64,000 nt of DNA, taken from NCBI GenBank assembly GCA_023935145.1, contig CM043698.1, forward strand, positions 18,727,001-18,791,000. Direction: 5' to 3'. Positions 42,861 to 55,200 of the stretch are shown here, in pieces. Every line of letters starts with the position of its first letter. Within the stretch, counting starts at the first letter, position 1. The position numbers and the translations under genes are program-made. This stretch comes from Bretschneidera sinensis (taxonomy: Eukaryota > Streptophyta > Magnoliopsida > Brassicales > Akaniaceae). Below the pieces are notes generated by a model. That model saw only the letters and a program-made list of their open reading frames with translations, made no database searches and was not told the origin of the DNA.

Positions 42861-43006
42861 TTAAAAAAGGTGTTGCTCTTTCTTCACTCTTACTAGTTTC
42901 CTTGTTTTTATGGCCTAGTTATCATTTAGTTTCTTCATACGTCTCGTTGTTTGTGGAGGCACTTGGTTGAATTTCAATTGTTGTTGGTTGTTGTCATCTA
43001 TGTTGT

Positions 43007-43599
43007 GTGATTGTTGGTAATATGGATTCCAAATCAACTCCAACCGTCTCTACCCATTTGCCTCCGCACGTAATCACTACGCATGAACTTAATAGTAGTA
43101 ATTATGTTCAATGGTCCAAGACGGATTATAAGTTTGTCACTGGTCAAAGTAAGCGGAAACTTCTCACTGATGACCCACCCACGGATAAGACATTGTTTGA
43201 TGCATGTGAACAAGATGTTTCCTTGCTTCTTACTTTATTTTGGAATTCAATGGAACCCCAAATTGCTCATATGTGCACACATCTTGAGACGTGTAAGGAA
43301 GTCTAGGAGTATGTTCATCTCTTATATTCTAGCAATCTTAACAAAATGTATGATGTGAATGTTTGGTTCTTTCATGGCCAGCAAGGAGACCAGGATATTA
43401 CTGAATATTTTGCTAATATGAAGAGAATATCTTAGAGTTACGTGCCTTGATGCCTATTTCTATGGATGTTACCGCCATGCAGAAACATCAAGGGCAAATA
43501 GAGGTTATAATATTCTTGGCTGGTCTGAAACCTGAATATGAGCCTGTTCGATCACAAATCCTAAGTGAGCCTAAACTTCCTACCTGATCCAAGACTTAT
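43007..43599 (+). pseudogene. Old copia relic R3, part 1 (gag)
   Basis: Begins MDSKSTPTVSTHLPPHVITT and HELNSSNYVQWSK, the normal start of a copia Gag (retrotran_gag/UBN2 type). A stop at 43303 and frameshifts follow, but the reading continues as YVHLLYSSNLNKMYDV, FFHGQQGDQDITEYFANMKRI, then FLAGLKPEYEPVRSQIL in other frames. Interrupted at 43600 by a small LTR element. It resumes at 45707. Confidence 0.82.
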
Positions 43600-44072
43600 T
43601 GATGGGGAACACGAGCAAGATTAGAATTGGGATTTTAATTTAAGAATTGGGGAATATAGGAATAATTATGTAATTGAAAATATTAAGAATTATTATCTTA
43701 GTTAGCTTCCTTGATTAGAATTAGACTTATCTCATGATTATCTGATTTGTTGGATTAGGATTAGGATTAGGCTTATCTCTTATCTGATTTGTTGTTCTTA
43801 TCTTCTTAAGATTTGGTCTTTATCTTTAGGTTAGGATTTTCCCCATATATATGGGATTCTCATTTGTCATTCGGACCTTATGAATGAATTCAGATTAAAT
43901 TATCAATTTTTCATACTCTGTGATTAATTGTTGAGTTGTCCATGTGATTTGAACTACTGTTCCATGTGATTTGGTTCAATATTCTCATGTGAGTTGGGAA
44001 GATCCATGTGATTTCGATCATCTATCTTTAATTTCCCCATTTCTTTTCAATTTTCCATATTGTACGACATCA
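43600..44072 (+). repeat. Left LTR of the acidic-ORF element
   Basis: Starts TGATGGGGAACACG and ends GACATCA. 'ccccatatatat' near 43840 is the likely TATA region. Contains 'catgtgatttg' repeated several times near 43940-44010, absent from the right copy. Confidence 0.78.
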
Positions 44073-44074
44073 AA

Positions 44075-44087
44075 TGGTATCAGAGCC
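44075..44087 (+). other. Primer binding site (initiator Met tRNA) of the acidic-ORF element
   Basis: TGGTATCAGAGCC two bases after the LTR end. Confidence 0.85.
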
Positions 44088-44350
44088 CTAATTTCGTTCC
44101 GTGTGAGAAAAAAACACCATCAGAAAAATCCCGCGTACAATAGCCAAACACATCTTCTTTTGCTTTCTGCCATCGACCTCCACCACCCACCGCCACCACC
44201 AGCCGTGAACAAAGAGTTGGGCTAAGCCGAGCCCGAGCTACGCAGCCAGTTCAAAAAAATCCAGGTTTTCTTTTTTTACTGTAAATTTTTTCCTACAAAA
44301 AAAAAGATAGAAGAAAAAAAATTATGGTTGAGGTATTGTAGTTTGCTATC

Positions 44351-45367
44351 ATGTCTTACCGTACTCGGATTCGTATTCGAAATCTACAAGCTCAGCTATC
44401 AAGTGCTTATTCTCACTTAGATACGTTGAAATCCAAAGTGATCAAGTATAGTTGGCGTTATCTTCAACGACGTATGTATGAAGAATATAGAGAACTTCAA
44501 TATTGAGTTTATCATGATGAGAGACGACTTGAAGAATTGCAGCACCAATATGTGTATGAGTGTGAGCAAAATTCTCGAGATGTCCATACTTTGAATGGCA
44601 ATGATGGTTATATTTATGATGATGAGGGAGTTGCGTATAAAAATTATTATTATGCTCCTAAAACTGCTTACCATGGTTGTGTTGAGTATAATCGTGCTTC
44701 CGAAAATTATGATGGGTATGATGCCTTCGACGAGCTTGTGATAGAACAAAAGTCCAACCCATTAGCTTCCTCCCAAGTTCGAGAGAAGCTAATCCACATA
44801 CTAAAAGAATGTAAAGAAACAGTGAAAGAATGTAAAGAATTGTGCAAACTCTTGGATATTGTGACCGTGAAAGATGATCCCGACCTTGATAACTCAAAGC
44901 TCACTGATGGGGAAGACTTTGCAGAGCAACAAGAGAATATTATGGAATATAAACCAGTTCCAACCCAAAATGAAGTCGACGAGACTGAAGATATTCCAGT
45001 GGAGGTTGCACCGGTTAAGCCAATTTCTTGTGCAGTTGACTTAGCTGAGCACATTGAGTTGGTTGAAACGGTTCGAGAAGAAGATAAAGTTGATAGCAGA
45101 AGTGAGGCTCTTATGGATCCACATGCCCTGGCTATTGAATTTATCATCCCTACTTGGTTTCCAGTACCTCAACAACAAACGTTTCTAGCGAAAAATTTTC
45201 CACCTTCTAGTGCTTTCGCTTTCGCAGAATTTCATGACCATATTTTGTTTCTACACGCCTTGAAACTCTTTCAACTAGCACATTTTTCAACTCGAGGCCG
45301 AGTTCTTTCTAAGTGGTGGAGAATGATTGGGAACACGAGGAAGATTAGAACTGGTATTTTAATCTAA
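44351..45367 (+). CDS. Acidic, coiled-coil protein of a non-autonomous LTR element
   Basis: The main open part is 44537-45367 (276 codons). In the same frame it extends upstream to an ATG at 44351 with only one stop (TGA near 44504), so the original protein was probably about 338 residues. N-terminus: Arg-rich with helical repeats (MSYRTRIRIRNLQAQLSS..., Tyr-rich). Middle: Tyr/Asp-rich (VAYKNYYYAPKTAYHGCVEY), then a Lys/Glu/Cys heptad-like stretch (IHILKECKETVKECKELCKLL, around residues 105-125 of the 276). Then a strongly acidic region, and an end reading through the purine-tract zone into the LTR. No known domain. It may be a small Gag-like or RNA-binding protein; I do not know its function. 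Confidence 0.5.
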
Positions 45368-45706
45368 GAATTGGGGAATATGGGAATAATTATGCAATTG
45401 AAAATATTGAGAATTATTATCTTAGTTAGCTTGCTTGATTAGGATTAGGCTTATCTCTCATGGTTATCTGATTTGTTAGATTAGGATTAGGCTTATTTCT
45501 CATGGTTATCTGACTTGTTAGATTAGAATTAGGCTTATTTCTCATGGTTATCTAATTTGTTGTTCTTATCTTCTTAGAATTTAGTATTTATCTTTAAGTT
45601 AAGATTTTCCCTATATATATGCGATTCTCATTTGTTATTCGGAGCTTATGAATGAATTCAGATTAAATTATCGTTTTTTCATACTTTGTGATTGAGTGTT
45701 GAGTTG
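45324..45706 (+). repeat. Right LTR of the acidic-ORF element, with a 42-bp triplication
   Basis: Homologous to the left LTR for its first ~350 bases, but carries three tandem 42-bp units at 45437-45478, 45479-45520 and 45521-45562 ('gattaggattaggcttat' start), where the left LTR has a shorter arrangement. The end is lost at about 45706, so no right target duplication can be read. Confidence 0.75.
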
Positions 45707-46060
45707 CATAGGTATAGGTAGTGTGTACCCTAGTTCTGCTACATCTTTATCATCTGTACTTTATGTTCTTTTTTCCCAGTATAATTTGTTATCAGTTAGT
45801 CAGCTTACAAAAAAATCTAACCTCTCACGTTACCTTTCTCCCAAATTTTGTCCTTATTCAGGATCTGAAGAGGCGAAAGATGATAAGTGGAGGCATAAAT
45901 CCAACTGTCTTTATTATTTTGATCCTCCATAACCTGTTGTCTACTCAGTTGACGTGTCTTCTTTCGAGCTTCACTATCATCTTGGTCATCCATCTTTGGA
46001 GAAACTAAAGAAGTTAGTCCTGGCTTTGAGTCATGTTTCCTCTTTGGAGTGAGTCATGTC
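45707..46060 (+). pseudogene. Old copia relic R3, part 2 (gag-pre-integrase)
   Basis: Continues R3 with broken frames: a GVGTVHPSSS-like region, LPSIICYQLVSLQ (matching the copia 'LLSVSQLTK' stretch before the integrase), FDPP, and HHLGHPSLEKLKKLVLALSHVSSLE. It is split at 46060 by element R4 and resumes at 49598. Confidence 0.78.
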
Positions 46061-46244
46061 TGTTGAAAATCCTAATAAGATTCTTCATGAGTGTCCTAGT
46101 AGGCAAAGATCATATTTATCTTATCTGAATTGTTGTGTCCTAGTCTTATTAGACTTAGTATTCATAAGTCTATAAATTGAGTCAATTATATTCTTTTAAT
46201 CAATCAATAATATAGAGAATTCTTTTCAAATCTTATTTTCAACA
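46061..46244 (+). repeat. Left LTR of R4
   Basis: Starts TGTTGAAAATCC and ends TTTCAACA. Diverged moderately from the right LTR (about 10 differences over 184 bases by eye), so it is much older than the Sirevirus-type insertion. Confidence 0.85.
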
Positions 46245-46256
46245 TGGTATCAGAGC
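46245..46256 (+). other. Primer binding site (initiator Met tRNA) of R4
   Basis: TGGTATCAGAGC directly adjoining the LTR end. Confidence 0.85.
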
Positions 46257-46470
46257 TAAGGTTCGACTGTAAAAATTTAGATAATTGATGCGATGAAGAA
46301 GCAAATCAGATGTCCTATTCAATATCAAATTTTAAGCCTAGGTGGATGATTGTTGATATTAGGCCCAAAATCTGATTGAAACTCGATTAAAATAGAGAGA
46401 TTTTGATCGAGTAGAGGCAAACCTAGAGCAGGGATCGAAATATTTGGGGATTTGAGTCAAGGGATAAATT

Positions 46471-46880
46471 TGTTGGGATACTCCTCAAATCTGATATCAG
46501 AGAGAAGTGTTATTGTAAGTTGTTTTAGTCCCATATCGTTTATGTGCCAAAAGGATGAGGGTACTAATTATTATAAATATGGGCATAAAGAAAGTTAGTC
46601 CCTCACCCCTATTCCTTAACCAGAAATAGTGAGTGTAGCAACTAAACACCAATATAAGGATCCAAGGGTTAAGTGAAAATCGAGTGTATTGGGATTTGGG
46701 GTTGTGAAATTGGAGAGAGTTTTCACATAGTTTTGTTAGAAAAATTGTGTATTTGTGATGTAGTGAGTTTTAGCAGTTTTTCTCCATCCAAAAGTTGCAA
46801 AAGTAGTGTAATAACGATTGGCTCCTGAATGTAGGCAAGAGGTATCGAACCACGTCAAAAATTCTTGTATTTTTTTATGT
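46471..46880 (+). mobile_element. Solo-LTR-like repeat inside R4
   Basis: Starts TGTTGGGATACTCC and matches 3601-3985 with an extra ~40 bases near 46810-46850. It lies where gag and protease of R4 should be. No target duplication was clear. Confidence 0.55.
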
Positions 46881-49410
46881 TAATATATTCTGATATTTGG
46901 GGTCCAAGTCGTGTGACTTCCAAACTTGGATTTCGGTATTTCGTTATCTTTGTTGATGATTATTCCATGCTTATCTCGCTTTATTTAATGAAAGACCAGT
47001 CTGAGTTGTATTCTATTTTTTATGCATTTTGTGCTAAGATAAAAACCCAATTTAACTTATTTGTTAAGATTCTCCGTAGTAACAATGTTCGTAAGTATTT
47101 TTCTAGGCCTTTTACAACTTTTATGGCTAAGTATGGCATTATTCATCAGTTATTTTACTCTCATACTTCACAACAAAATGGAGTTATGGAGCAAAAAAAT
47201 CGTCGTCTTATGGATATTGCTCGTACTCTCTTATTTCATACGAATGTCTCCAAATTATTTTAGAGTGAGGTCGTTATGACTACATGTTACTTAATAAACC
47301 GTATAACATCCTCTATTCTTGATGGTCAAACCCCCCACTCCATTATCTTTCCTAGAGATGTTACCTTCCACTTACCTCCTCGTGTCTTTGAATATGTTTG
47401 TTTTGTTCATCAGCTCCAGGAGTTGATAAACTTGATCCCAACTCTATAAAGTGTATTTTCTTCAGCTATTCTCGTACACGGAAAGGTTATCAGTGTTATA
47501 GTCCCTCACTACAATGGTACTTTGTTTGTGTCAATATTACAATCTTTGAGTCTGCTTCGTATTACTACGAGTCTCATTCTATCTCAGATTTGGCTAATTC
47601 ATTCCTTGTCCATTACCTGTTCCCATGCCTTTTAAACAGGGAGATCCTCCTCCATTAGTCTTTTCGTCATCTGCTCCTTCGTTGCAAGTTTACTCCCATC
47701 GTCTGCACCTTCTACTTTTGTTACTCCACCAATTGCTTCCTTGCTAACAAATCCTGATCCTTCATCATCTAAGGATGATCGTCCTATTGCTCTTCGTAAA
47801 AGTAAACGTTTCTGTATTGCTCATCTCATTGCTAATTTTGTGTCTTATGATTATTTATCTCTTTCATATGCTTCGTTTGTTACTTCGATCTCTTTTGTCT
47901 CTATTCCTAAGTCTATTGCAGAAGCTGTCTCATTCTGGGTGGAAAACAGCTATGGATGAAGAGATACATGTCTTGAGTACTAATGATACATGGGACTTGG
48001 TTCTAAGAAATTTGATGTTGGTTGTCGCTCGGTCTATAATGTAAAAGTTTATCATGATGGTACTATTGACAAATTAAAAGCTCGCTTAGTAGCAAAAAGG
48101 CATACACAAGTATATGGTATTTGACTATGCTGAGATATTCTCTCCAGTGGCGAAGATTACGTTTATTCATGTGTTTATCACTACTTTCTATTGGCCCCTA
48201 CATTAGTTGAATGTGGAAAATGGGTTTCTAAATGGTGATTTGCAAGAAAAAATATACATGGAGCAACCACCCGAATTTGTGGCTAAGAGGGAGTCTGAGT
48301 TAGTATGTCGATTAAAGAAGTCTCTATATAGCTTGAAATAATCTCCTCGAGCGTGGTTTGGTCGGTTCAGTGAAGTAGTAATTAATTTGGTCTCAATAGA
48401 TGTGGTGTAGAGCATTACATATTTTATAAACACAGTGAGGCATGTAAGATTTTGTTGATTGTATATGTGGATGATATTGTGATTACAGAAGATGACAAAG
48501 AAGGAATTCTAGCACTGAAACAATTCTTGAGTACTAAATTTTAGACAAAGGATTTAGGACAATTGAGATACTTCTTGGGTATCGAGGTTGCTAGATCTCG
48601 TCATGGTGTTTCTTTAGCTCAGTGTAAATATGTTCTTGATTTGCTGACTGATACTAGAATGTTAGGGTGTAAGCCTATAAATAGTCCTATAGATCCCAAC
48701 ACAAAACTTGCAGTTGATCAAATTGACTTATTATCTGATCCTGGGCAATATAGGCGTTTGGTTGGAAAACTGAATTATTTGACTGTTACTAGGCTTGATA
48801 TTTCATTTGCAACCAATGTGTTTGGTCAATTTCTTAATGCTCCATGAACTAATTATGGGGATGCTGTTATTCAAATTTTGAAATATCTTAAGAGTGCTCC
48901 GGTCGTGGTTTACTTTATCGAAATCATGGTCATGCTCAAATTGAAGGTTATTGGGCCGACTCTCCATTTGATAGAAGGTCCAATACGGGATATTGCGTAT
49001 TTGTTGGAGGTAATTTAGTATCATGGAAAATTATAAGCACACTGTGGTTGCTATGTCGAGTGATGAATTCAAATATAGAGCAATGACGTATACTACATGT
49101 GAGATGGTTTGGCTAAAGTAGTTGTTAGCGGAACTTGGGGTTAACTTGTCAAGTCCTATGAGCTTGGTGTGTGACAATCAAGCAGCTACTCATATTGAAA
49201 ATAATCTTGTGTTTCATGAGAGAACTAAACATATTGAAGTTGATTGTCATGTTGTTCGAGGAAAGCTTCTACAAAATGTGATTAGTACCAGTCATTTGAA
49301 GTCGAAAGATCAGTTAGATAATTTATTTACTAAACCATTGGATGGTTCTCCAATTCGATTTATTTGTAACAATTTGGGTGCATATAATATATATGCTTCA
49401 ATTTGAGGAA
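46865..49410 (+). pseudogene. Pol remnant of R4 (integrase, RT, RNase H)
   Basis: Integrase core 46865-47263 with SDIWGPSRV, VDDYS, KILRSNN (catalytic D changed to N) and TSQQNGVMEQKNRR (E kept). Then a stop, a linker (47640-47830) and the pre-RT region (47925-48000). RT pieces from about 48040: the EQPPEFV region, a damaged KKSLYSLK, IVYVDDIVITEDD (48455-48495). Then YFLGIEVARSRHGVSLAQCKYVLD (48563-48640), RNase H pieces to [12 protein letters not shown] (49160-49210) and the end at about 49405 (GAYNIYASI). Many stops and at least six frameshifts. Confidence 0.82.
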
Positions 49411-49413
49411 GAG

Positions 49414-49597
49414 TGTTGAGAATCCTAATAGGATTATTAATGAGTGTCCTAGTAGGCTTGGATCATATTTATCTTATCTAAATTGTTGTGTCCTAGTCTT
49501 ATTATACTTAGTATTCATAAGTCTATATATTGGGTCAATTGTATTATTTTCATCAATCAATAACACAAAGAATTCTTTTCAATTCTTATTTTCAACA
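49414..49597 (+). repeat. Right LTR of R4
   Basis: Starts TGTTGAGAATCC after a purine-rich 'tgaggaagag' remnant and ends TTTCAACA. Confidence 0.85.
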
Positions 49598-51490
49598 GTG
49601 TCATTTGAGTAAGCATCATCGTGTCCTTTGCTTCCCGCATTAATGAGCATGTGTCTAGTTCTTTTAAGTTAGTACATTCTAATATTTGGGGTTTGAGTCG
49701 AGTGTCTTTTAAACTTGACTTTCGGTATTTTGTTACTTTTGTGGATGATTATTCCAGGCTCACCTGGCTTTATTTAATAAAAAACTGTTCTGAGTTATTT
49801 TCTATTTTTTATACCTTTTATACCAAGGTAAAAACCCAATTTAGTTCGTCTGTCAAAATTCTTCATAGTGATAATACTCGTGAGTATTTTTCTAATCATT
49901 TTACGACTTCCATTATCAATTCTTAAATGATTCATCAGTCGTCGTGCTCTCATACATCTCAACAAAATAGGGTTGCGGAGCGAAAAAATCATCTTTTAGA
50001 TACTATTCGTACTCCTTTATTTCTCATACATGTTCCTAAATTGTTTTGAAGTGATGATGTTCTTACCGCATGTTACTTAATTAATTGCATGTCGTCTCTG
50101 TTCTTAATGGCAAATCTCTGCACTGTGTGTTATTTCTTAACGATACACCTTTTCATTTATTTCTTCGTATCTTTGGTTTATCAACTTAGTCCAGGCGTTG
50201 ACAAACTTTATCCTCGCTCCATTAAATGTATTTTCTTGGGTTATTCTAGCACACAAAAGGGTTTTTAATGTTATAGTCCATCATTAAAATGGCATATTGT
50301 TTGTGCTAATGTTACATTCATTGAGACTACCCATTTTATTCTAAGTCTCACTTTGTATCTGATTTGGTTGATTCTTTTCCGCTTCCGTTACCCATTCCAA
50401 TGCCCCTTACACGATCAGATCCTCCTACTATGGTTTCCCCTCTGTCAGTTCCTCCTAGGTTGATAGCTCCACTACAAATTTACACCCATCGTTCAAAATC
50501 TCCGATCTCTATTGCTCTACCAATTGCTTCATCGTTAACAAATGTAGATTCACATTTAACTTCCTAATCTTAGGATGATTTTCCCATTACTCTTCGGAAG
50601 GGTAAGCGTTTGTGCACTTCTCATCCTATTGCTAATTTTTCTGATCATTATCTCATTCATACGTTTCATTTGTGGCTTCAATCTCTACTATCTCTGTTCC
50701 TAAGTCTGGTATAGAAGTTTTGTCTCATTCCGGGTGGAAAGCAATTATGGAAGAAGAGATGCTTGCCTTGAATACTAATGACACATGGGCTTGGTTCCTC
50801 TCCCATCTGGGAAATCAACAATTAGATGTTGTTGGGTTTATACTACGAAAATTCATCCTGATGGTACCGCTTACAGATTGAAAGCTCACCTAGTAGTAAA
50901 AGAATATACACTGGTATATGGTATTGATTATGCTAAAATGTTCTCTCTAGTGGCTATGATTACATTTGTTCGTGTTTGCCTCTTTAGAGGTTACGTTTAA
51001 TTGACCGTTCAGTTAGATTTCAAGAATTCTTTCCTCAATGGTTCTCTACACAAGGAGGTTTACATGGAGCAACCTCTTGGATTTGTTGCTCAGGGGGAGT
51101 CTGGATTATTTTGTCGATTGAAGAAGTCTTTATATGGCTTGAAACAATCTCCTCGAGCATGGTTTGGTAGGTTCAGGGAAGTAAACATTGATTTTCATCT
51201 CAGTAGATGTGTAGATCATTGTCTTTTACAAACATAGTTAGACGGGTAGGATATTGTTGATTGTAATACACACGAGTTTGAAACAATTATTAGCAGAACT
51301 TGTGATTAAGCAGTCAGGTCTTATGAGTTTGGTGTGTGACAATCAAGAAGCTATTCAAATTGAAAATAATCCAATGTTTCATGAAAGAACTAAGCATATT
51401 GATTCACTAAACCGTGGGATGGTCCGCGAGTTAGATCTATTTGTAACAAATTGGGTGCATATGACATCTATGCTCACACTTGAGAGGGGG
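49598..51490 (+). pseudogene. Old copia relic R3, part 3 (integrase to RNase H end)
   Basis: Resumes R3: SKHHRVSFAS, INEHVSSSFKLVHSNIWG, VDDYSRLTWLYLIKN, ILHSDNTREYF (integrase), a stop, RVAERKNH, then linker and pre-RT (50690-50800), RT pieces (VYGIDYAKMFSLVA 50915-50955, EEVYMEQPLGFVAQGESGLFC 51050-51115, KKSLYGLKQSPRAWFGRF 51120-51175). Most of the palm after that and much of RNase H is deleted, joining at about 51275 to the C-terminal CDNQEAIQIENNP region. Confidence 0.8.
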
Positions 51491-51643
51491 TGTTAAGAGA
51501 TGTCCTAAGTAGATGTTCATAAGATTTCCTAGTTTCTATTAGTTTGTGTTTTCTAGTCCTACTAGAAGTTGTATCTCTAGGTCTATATATATAGTGGTAT
51601 GTAATAAAAAAATTACAATCAATTAATAATACATAATTCTTTT
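51491..51643 (+). repeat. 3' LTR of R3
   Basis: Begins TGTTAAGAGATGTCC after 'tgagaggggg', matching the LTR of R1 at 25424-25590. It is immediately joined to the left LTR of R5 at 51644, so R5 integrated at or beside its end. Confidence 0.75.
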
Positions 51644-51787
51644 TGTTGATAATCCTATTAGGATTCTTAATAAGTGTTTTAGTAGACTTGGATCATACGT
51701 ATCTTATATAAATTGTTGTGTCTTATTCCTATTAGACTTAGTATTCATAAGTCTATATATTGGGTCGATTGTATTCTTTTCATTCAC
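51644..51787 (+). repeat. Left LTR of R5 (3' end deleted)
   Basis: Starts TGTTGATAATCCTATT; matches the right LTR until 'tttcattca' and then runs into leader sequence. The last ~25 bases and the primer site are missing. Confidence 0.75.
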
Positions 51788-52109
51788 GCAACCACCAACC
51801 CGTGCTATGAAACCAGAAGGAAAAGCGATCAAAGGCCTCATACACCACCGCAACCACCAACCTCCGATCTACCATGATCCGGTCACCCAACACCGGAGTG
51901 GCCACCACTATCAGCACCAGACGTCGCCAGCGACCAAAATCCACAAAATTTCAACTTGTTCCGACGCCGCCTGTCCCCACTGTCGCGACCTGTCAACGAC
52001 CGTCGTACGTGTTCGGCCTCTTCCTGGACCCAGCTCCGACCTGCTCTGACATCTTCCCCGAAATCGACTCCGGCATCTTCTCCGACCCCAGCTCTGGCTC
52101 TAGCCTCCC

Positions 52110-52285
52110 GTTTGGTTACTTGATTAGACATGTTTGGTTACTTGGTTAGACCTATTTGGTTCCTTCATTAGAACCTGTTTGGTTCTTTGGTTTGACCTGT
52201 TTGGTTCCTTGGTTAGAACCTGCTTGGTTCCTTGGTTATAACCTGTTTGGTTACTGGATTATTTTGTTTGGTTAACGGGTTATAA
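52110..52285 (+). repeat. 22-23-bp minisatellite in the R5 leader
   Basis: About seven units of 'gtttggttccttggttagacct' type, each slightly different, between the GC-rich leader and the gag ATG at 52295. Confidence 0.85.
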
Positions 52286-52294
52286 TTTGTCACT

Positions 52295-55200
52295 ATGGAG
52301 TCCAAGATTGTCTTCGGTATCCTTCCCCAGCCAAGTCCTCACATTATTACTACTCGAAAGTTAAATAGTAGTAATTACGTTCAATTGTCCAAGGCAGTCT
52401 ATGAGGACTTGGCAAATATTACTCCAGATGGATCTAAAACCACTGCTAGTGGCGTTGGTACGGTGCACCCTAGTTCTTCTATGCCTTTATCATATGTCCT
52501 TTATGCTCTTTTTCTCAATATAATTTGATATATGTTAATCAGCTTACAAAACGTTTTTATTACCTTTCTTCCTGATCTTGTTCTTATCTAGGATTTGAAA
52601 ACAAAGAAGACAATTGGTGGAGGACATGAATCGAACGGCTTGTATTACTTTGATTCTATCCCATCACCCATTACTCGCTCCATTAACGTGTCTCCGCTTT
52701 AAATACATTTTCGTTTTGGTCATCCGTCCTTAAAGAAGTTGAAAAAGTTAGTTCCTACTTTGAGTCAAGTTTCATCTTTAGAATGTGAGTTATGTCAGTT
52801 GAATAAGCATCATCGTGTGTCATTTACTTCCCGAATTAATAAACATGTGTCTAGTCTTTTTATCTTAATACATTCTAATATTTTGGGTCCAAATCATGTG
52901 ACTTCCAAACTTGAATTTCGGTATTTCATTACATTTGTGGATGATTATTTCAGGTGGCTTTATTTAATGAGAGACTGTTCTGAGTTATTTTCTATTTTTT
53001 GTACTTTGCGTGCTGAGATAAAAACCCAATTTGACTTATTTGTCAAGACTCATAGTGACAATGCTCGTGAGTATTTTTTCGAGCCTTTTACAACTTTCAT
53101 GACTAAGTTTGCATTATTCATCAGTTATCTTGCTCTCACACATCCCAATAAAATGGGGTTACCTAGCGAAAAAATCGTCACCTTATGGATACTGCTCATA
53201 CTCTCTTATTTCATATGCATGTTCCCAAATTATTTTGGAGTGAGGTTATTCTCACTTCATATTACCTAATTAGTCATATGTCATCTTCTATTCTTGATGG
53301 CCAATCCCCCCCCACTCCGTACTCTTTCCTAGAAATGTTACCGTACCTTCCGCTTACCTCTTCGTATTTTTTGGTATGTTTGTTTTGTTCATTAGCTCCT
53401 TCCAAGAGTTGACAAACTTGACCCACGCTCTATCAAATGTATTTTTTTAGACTATTCACGTACACAAAAAAGTTATCAGTGTTATAATCCATCACTACAA
53501 AGGTACTTTGTTTGTGCTGATGTCACATTCTTTGAGTCTACCCCATATTATTTTGGGTCTCATTCTATTCATTTCTTTGTCCATTACGTGTTCCGATGCC
53601 ACATACACAGTCAAAGTCATATCGTCCTCCGTTGCGAGTTTATTCTCGTCGTCCGCGACCTTCCGTCTCGGATACTCCACCAATTGCTCCATTGTTGATA
53701 GATCTCGATCCTCCTTCATCTTCTGAGGATAATCGTCCGATTGCTATTCATAAAGGTAAACATTTATGTACTGCTCATCCGATTTCTAATTTTGTGTCTT
53801 ATGATCATTTATCTCCTTCATATGCTTCGTTTGTTACTTAGGTCTCTTCTATCTCTATTCCTAAATCCATTACAAAAGTTTGTCTCATTCTATGTGGAAA
53901 GCAGCTATGGATGAAGAAATACATGCCTTAAGTACTAATGATACATGGTTCTTCTTCCATCTGGATCTACACTATAAAGGTTTATCTTGATGGTGCTATT
54001 GACATATTAAAAGCTTGCCTAGTAACAAAAGGGTATACTAAGGTATATGGTATTGACTATGATGAGATATTCTCTTCAATGGTGAAGATTACGTTTGTTC
54101 GTATGTTTATCTCTCTAGCAGTTACTTTTTAGTGACCCCTACATTAGTTGGGTTTGAAAATACATTTCTAAATGGTAATTTGCAAGAAGAAGCATACATG
54201 GAGCAACCACCCGGATTTGTTACTAAGGGGGAGTTTGGGTTAATATGTCGATTAAAGAAGTCTCTATATAGCTTGAAACAATCTCCTCGAGCGTGGTTTG
54301 GTCAGTTCAGTGAAGTAATAATTAATTTTGGTCTCAACATATGTGGTGTAGATCATTCTGTATTTTATAAACACATCGAGGCATGTAGTATATTGTTGTT
54401 TGTATATGTGGATGATATTGTAATCACATGAGATGACAAAGAATGAATTCTAGCACTGAAACAATTCTTGACTACTAAATTCCAGACAAAGGATTTAGGA
54501 CAATTGAGATAATTCTTAGGTCTAGATCTCGTCATGGTGTTTCTTTATCTCATCATAAATATGTTCTTGATTTGTTGACTGATACTGGAATGTTAGGATA
54601 TAAGCCTATAGATAGTCCTACGAATCTCAATACAAAACTTGCAATTGATCAATGTGACTTATTATCTGATCTAGAACAATATAGGCGTTTGGTTGGAAAA
54701 ATGAATTATTTAACTGTTACTAGCCCTGATATTTCATTTGCAACCAGCGTGGTCAGTCAATTTCTCGATGCTCCACGAACTAGTCATTCGTATGTTGTTA
54801 TTCAAATTTTAAGATATCTTAAAAGTTCTCCTGGTCGTGTTTTACTTTACCAAAATCATGGTCATGCTCAAATTAAAGGTTATACTGATGTCGATTGGGC
54901 TGACTCTCCTGATAGAAGGTCCACTACTGGATATTGTGTATTTGTTGGAGGTAATTTAGTATCACGGAAAAGTAAAAAGCAAATTGTGGTTGCTAGGTTG
55001 AGTGTTGAATCCGAATATAAAGCAATGGTTGTTAGATGGTTTAGCTAAAGTAGTTGTTGGCAGAACTTGGGGTTTAATCAATCAAGTCTTAGTGTGTGAT
55101 AATCAAGAAGCTATTCACATTGCAAATAATCCAGTATTTCATGAGAAAACTAAACATACTGAAGTTAATTGTCATGTCTTTTGAGAAAAACTTCTATAAA

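Larger units (their letters stand above)
43600..45706 (+). mobile_element. Small non-autonomous LTR element with an acidic ORF
   Basis: LTRs at 43600-44072 and 45324-45706, both starting TGAT.GGGAACACGAG; the right LTR lacks the last ~140 bases of the left one. Primer site TGGTATCAGAGCC at 44075. A short GC-rich leader (44120-44230) precedes one long ORF. No pol domain is present. The 3' end just before the right LTR ('ctcgaggccgagttctttctaagtggtgga') is related to that of the RRM element at 36378. Confidence 0.78.
46061..49597 (+). mobile_element. Copia element R4, nearly full-length but dead, nested in R3
   Basis: 3,537 bp between two 184-bp LTRs (46061-46244 and 49414-49597), with primer site at 46245. 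Flanks ATGTC (46056) and GTGTC (49598) are a target duplication with one change. gag is lost and replaced by a solo-LTR-like sequence (46471-46880). Pol pieces from integrase to RNase H remain in broken frames. Confidence 0.85.

Noticed and set aside
51807..52149. Three overlapping frames of 80-90 codons on both strands.
   Set aside because: They lie in the GC-rich leader of copia R5, upstream of gag, where stop codons are rare.
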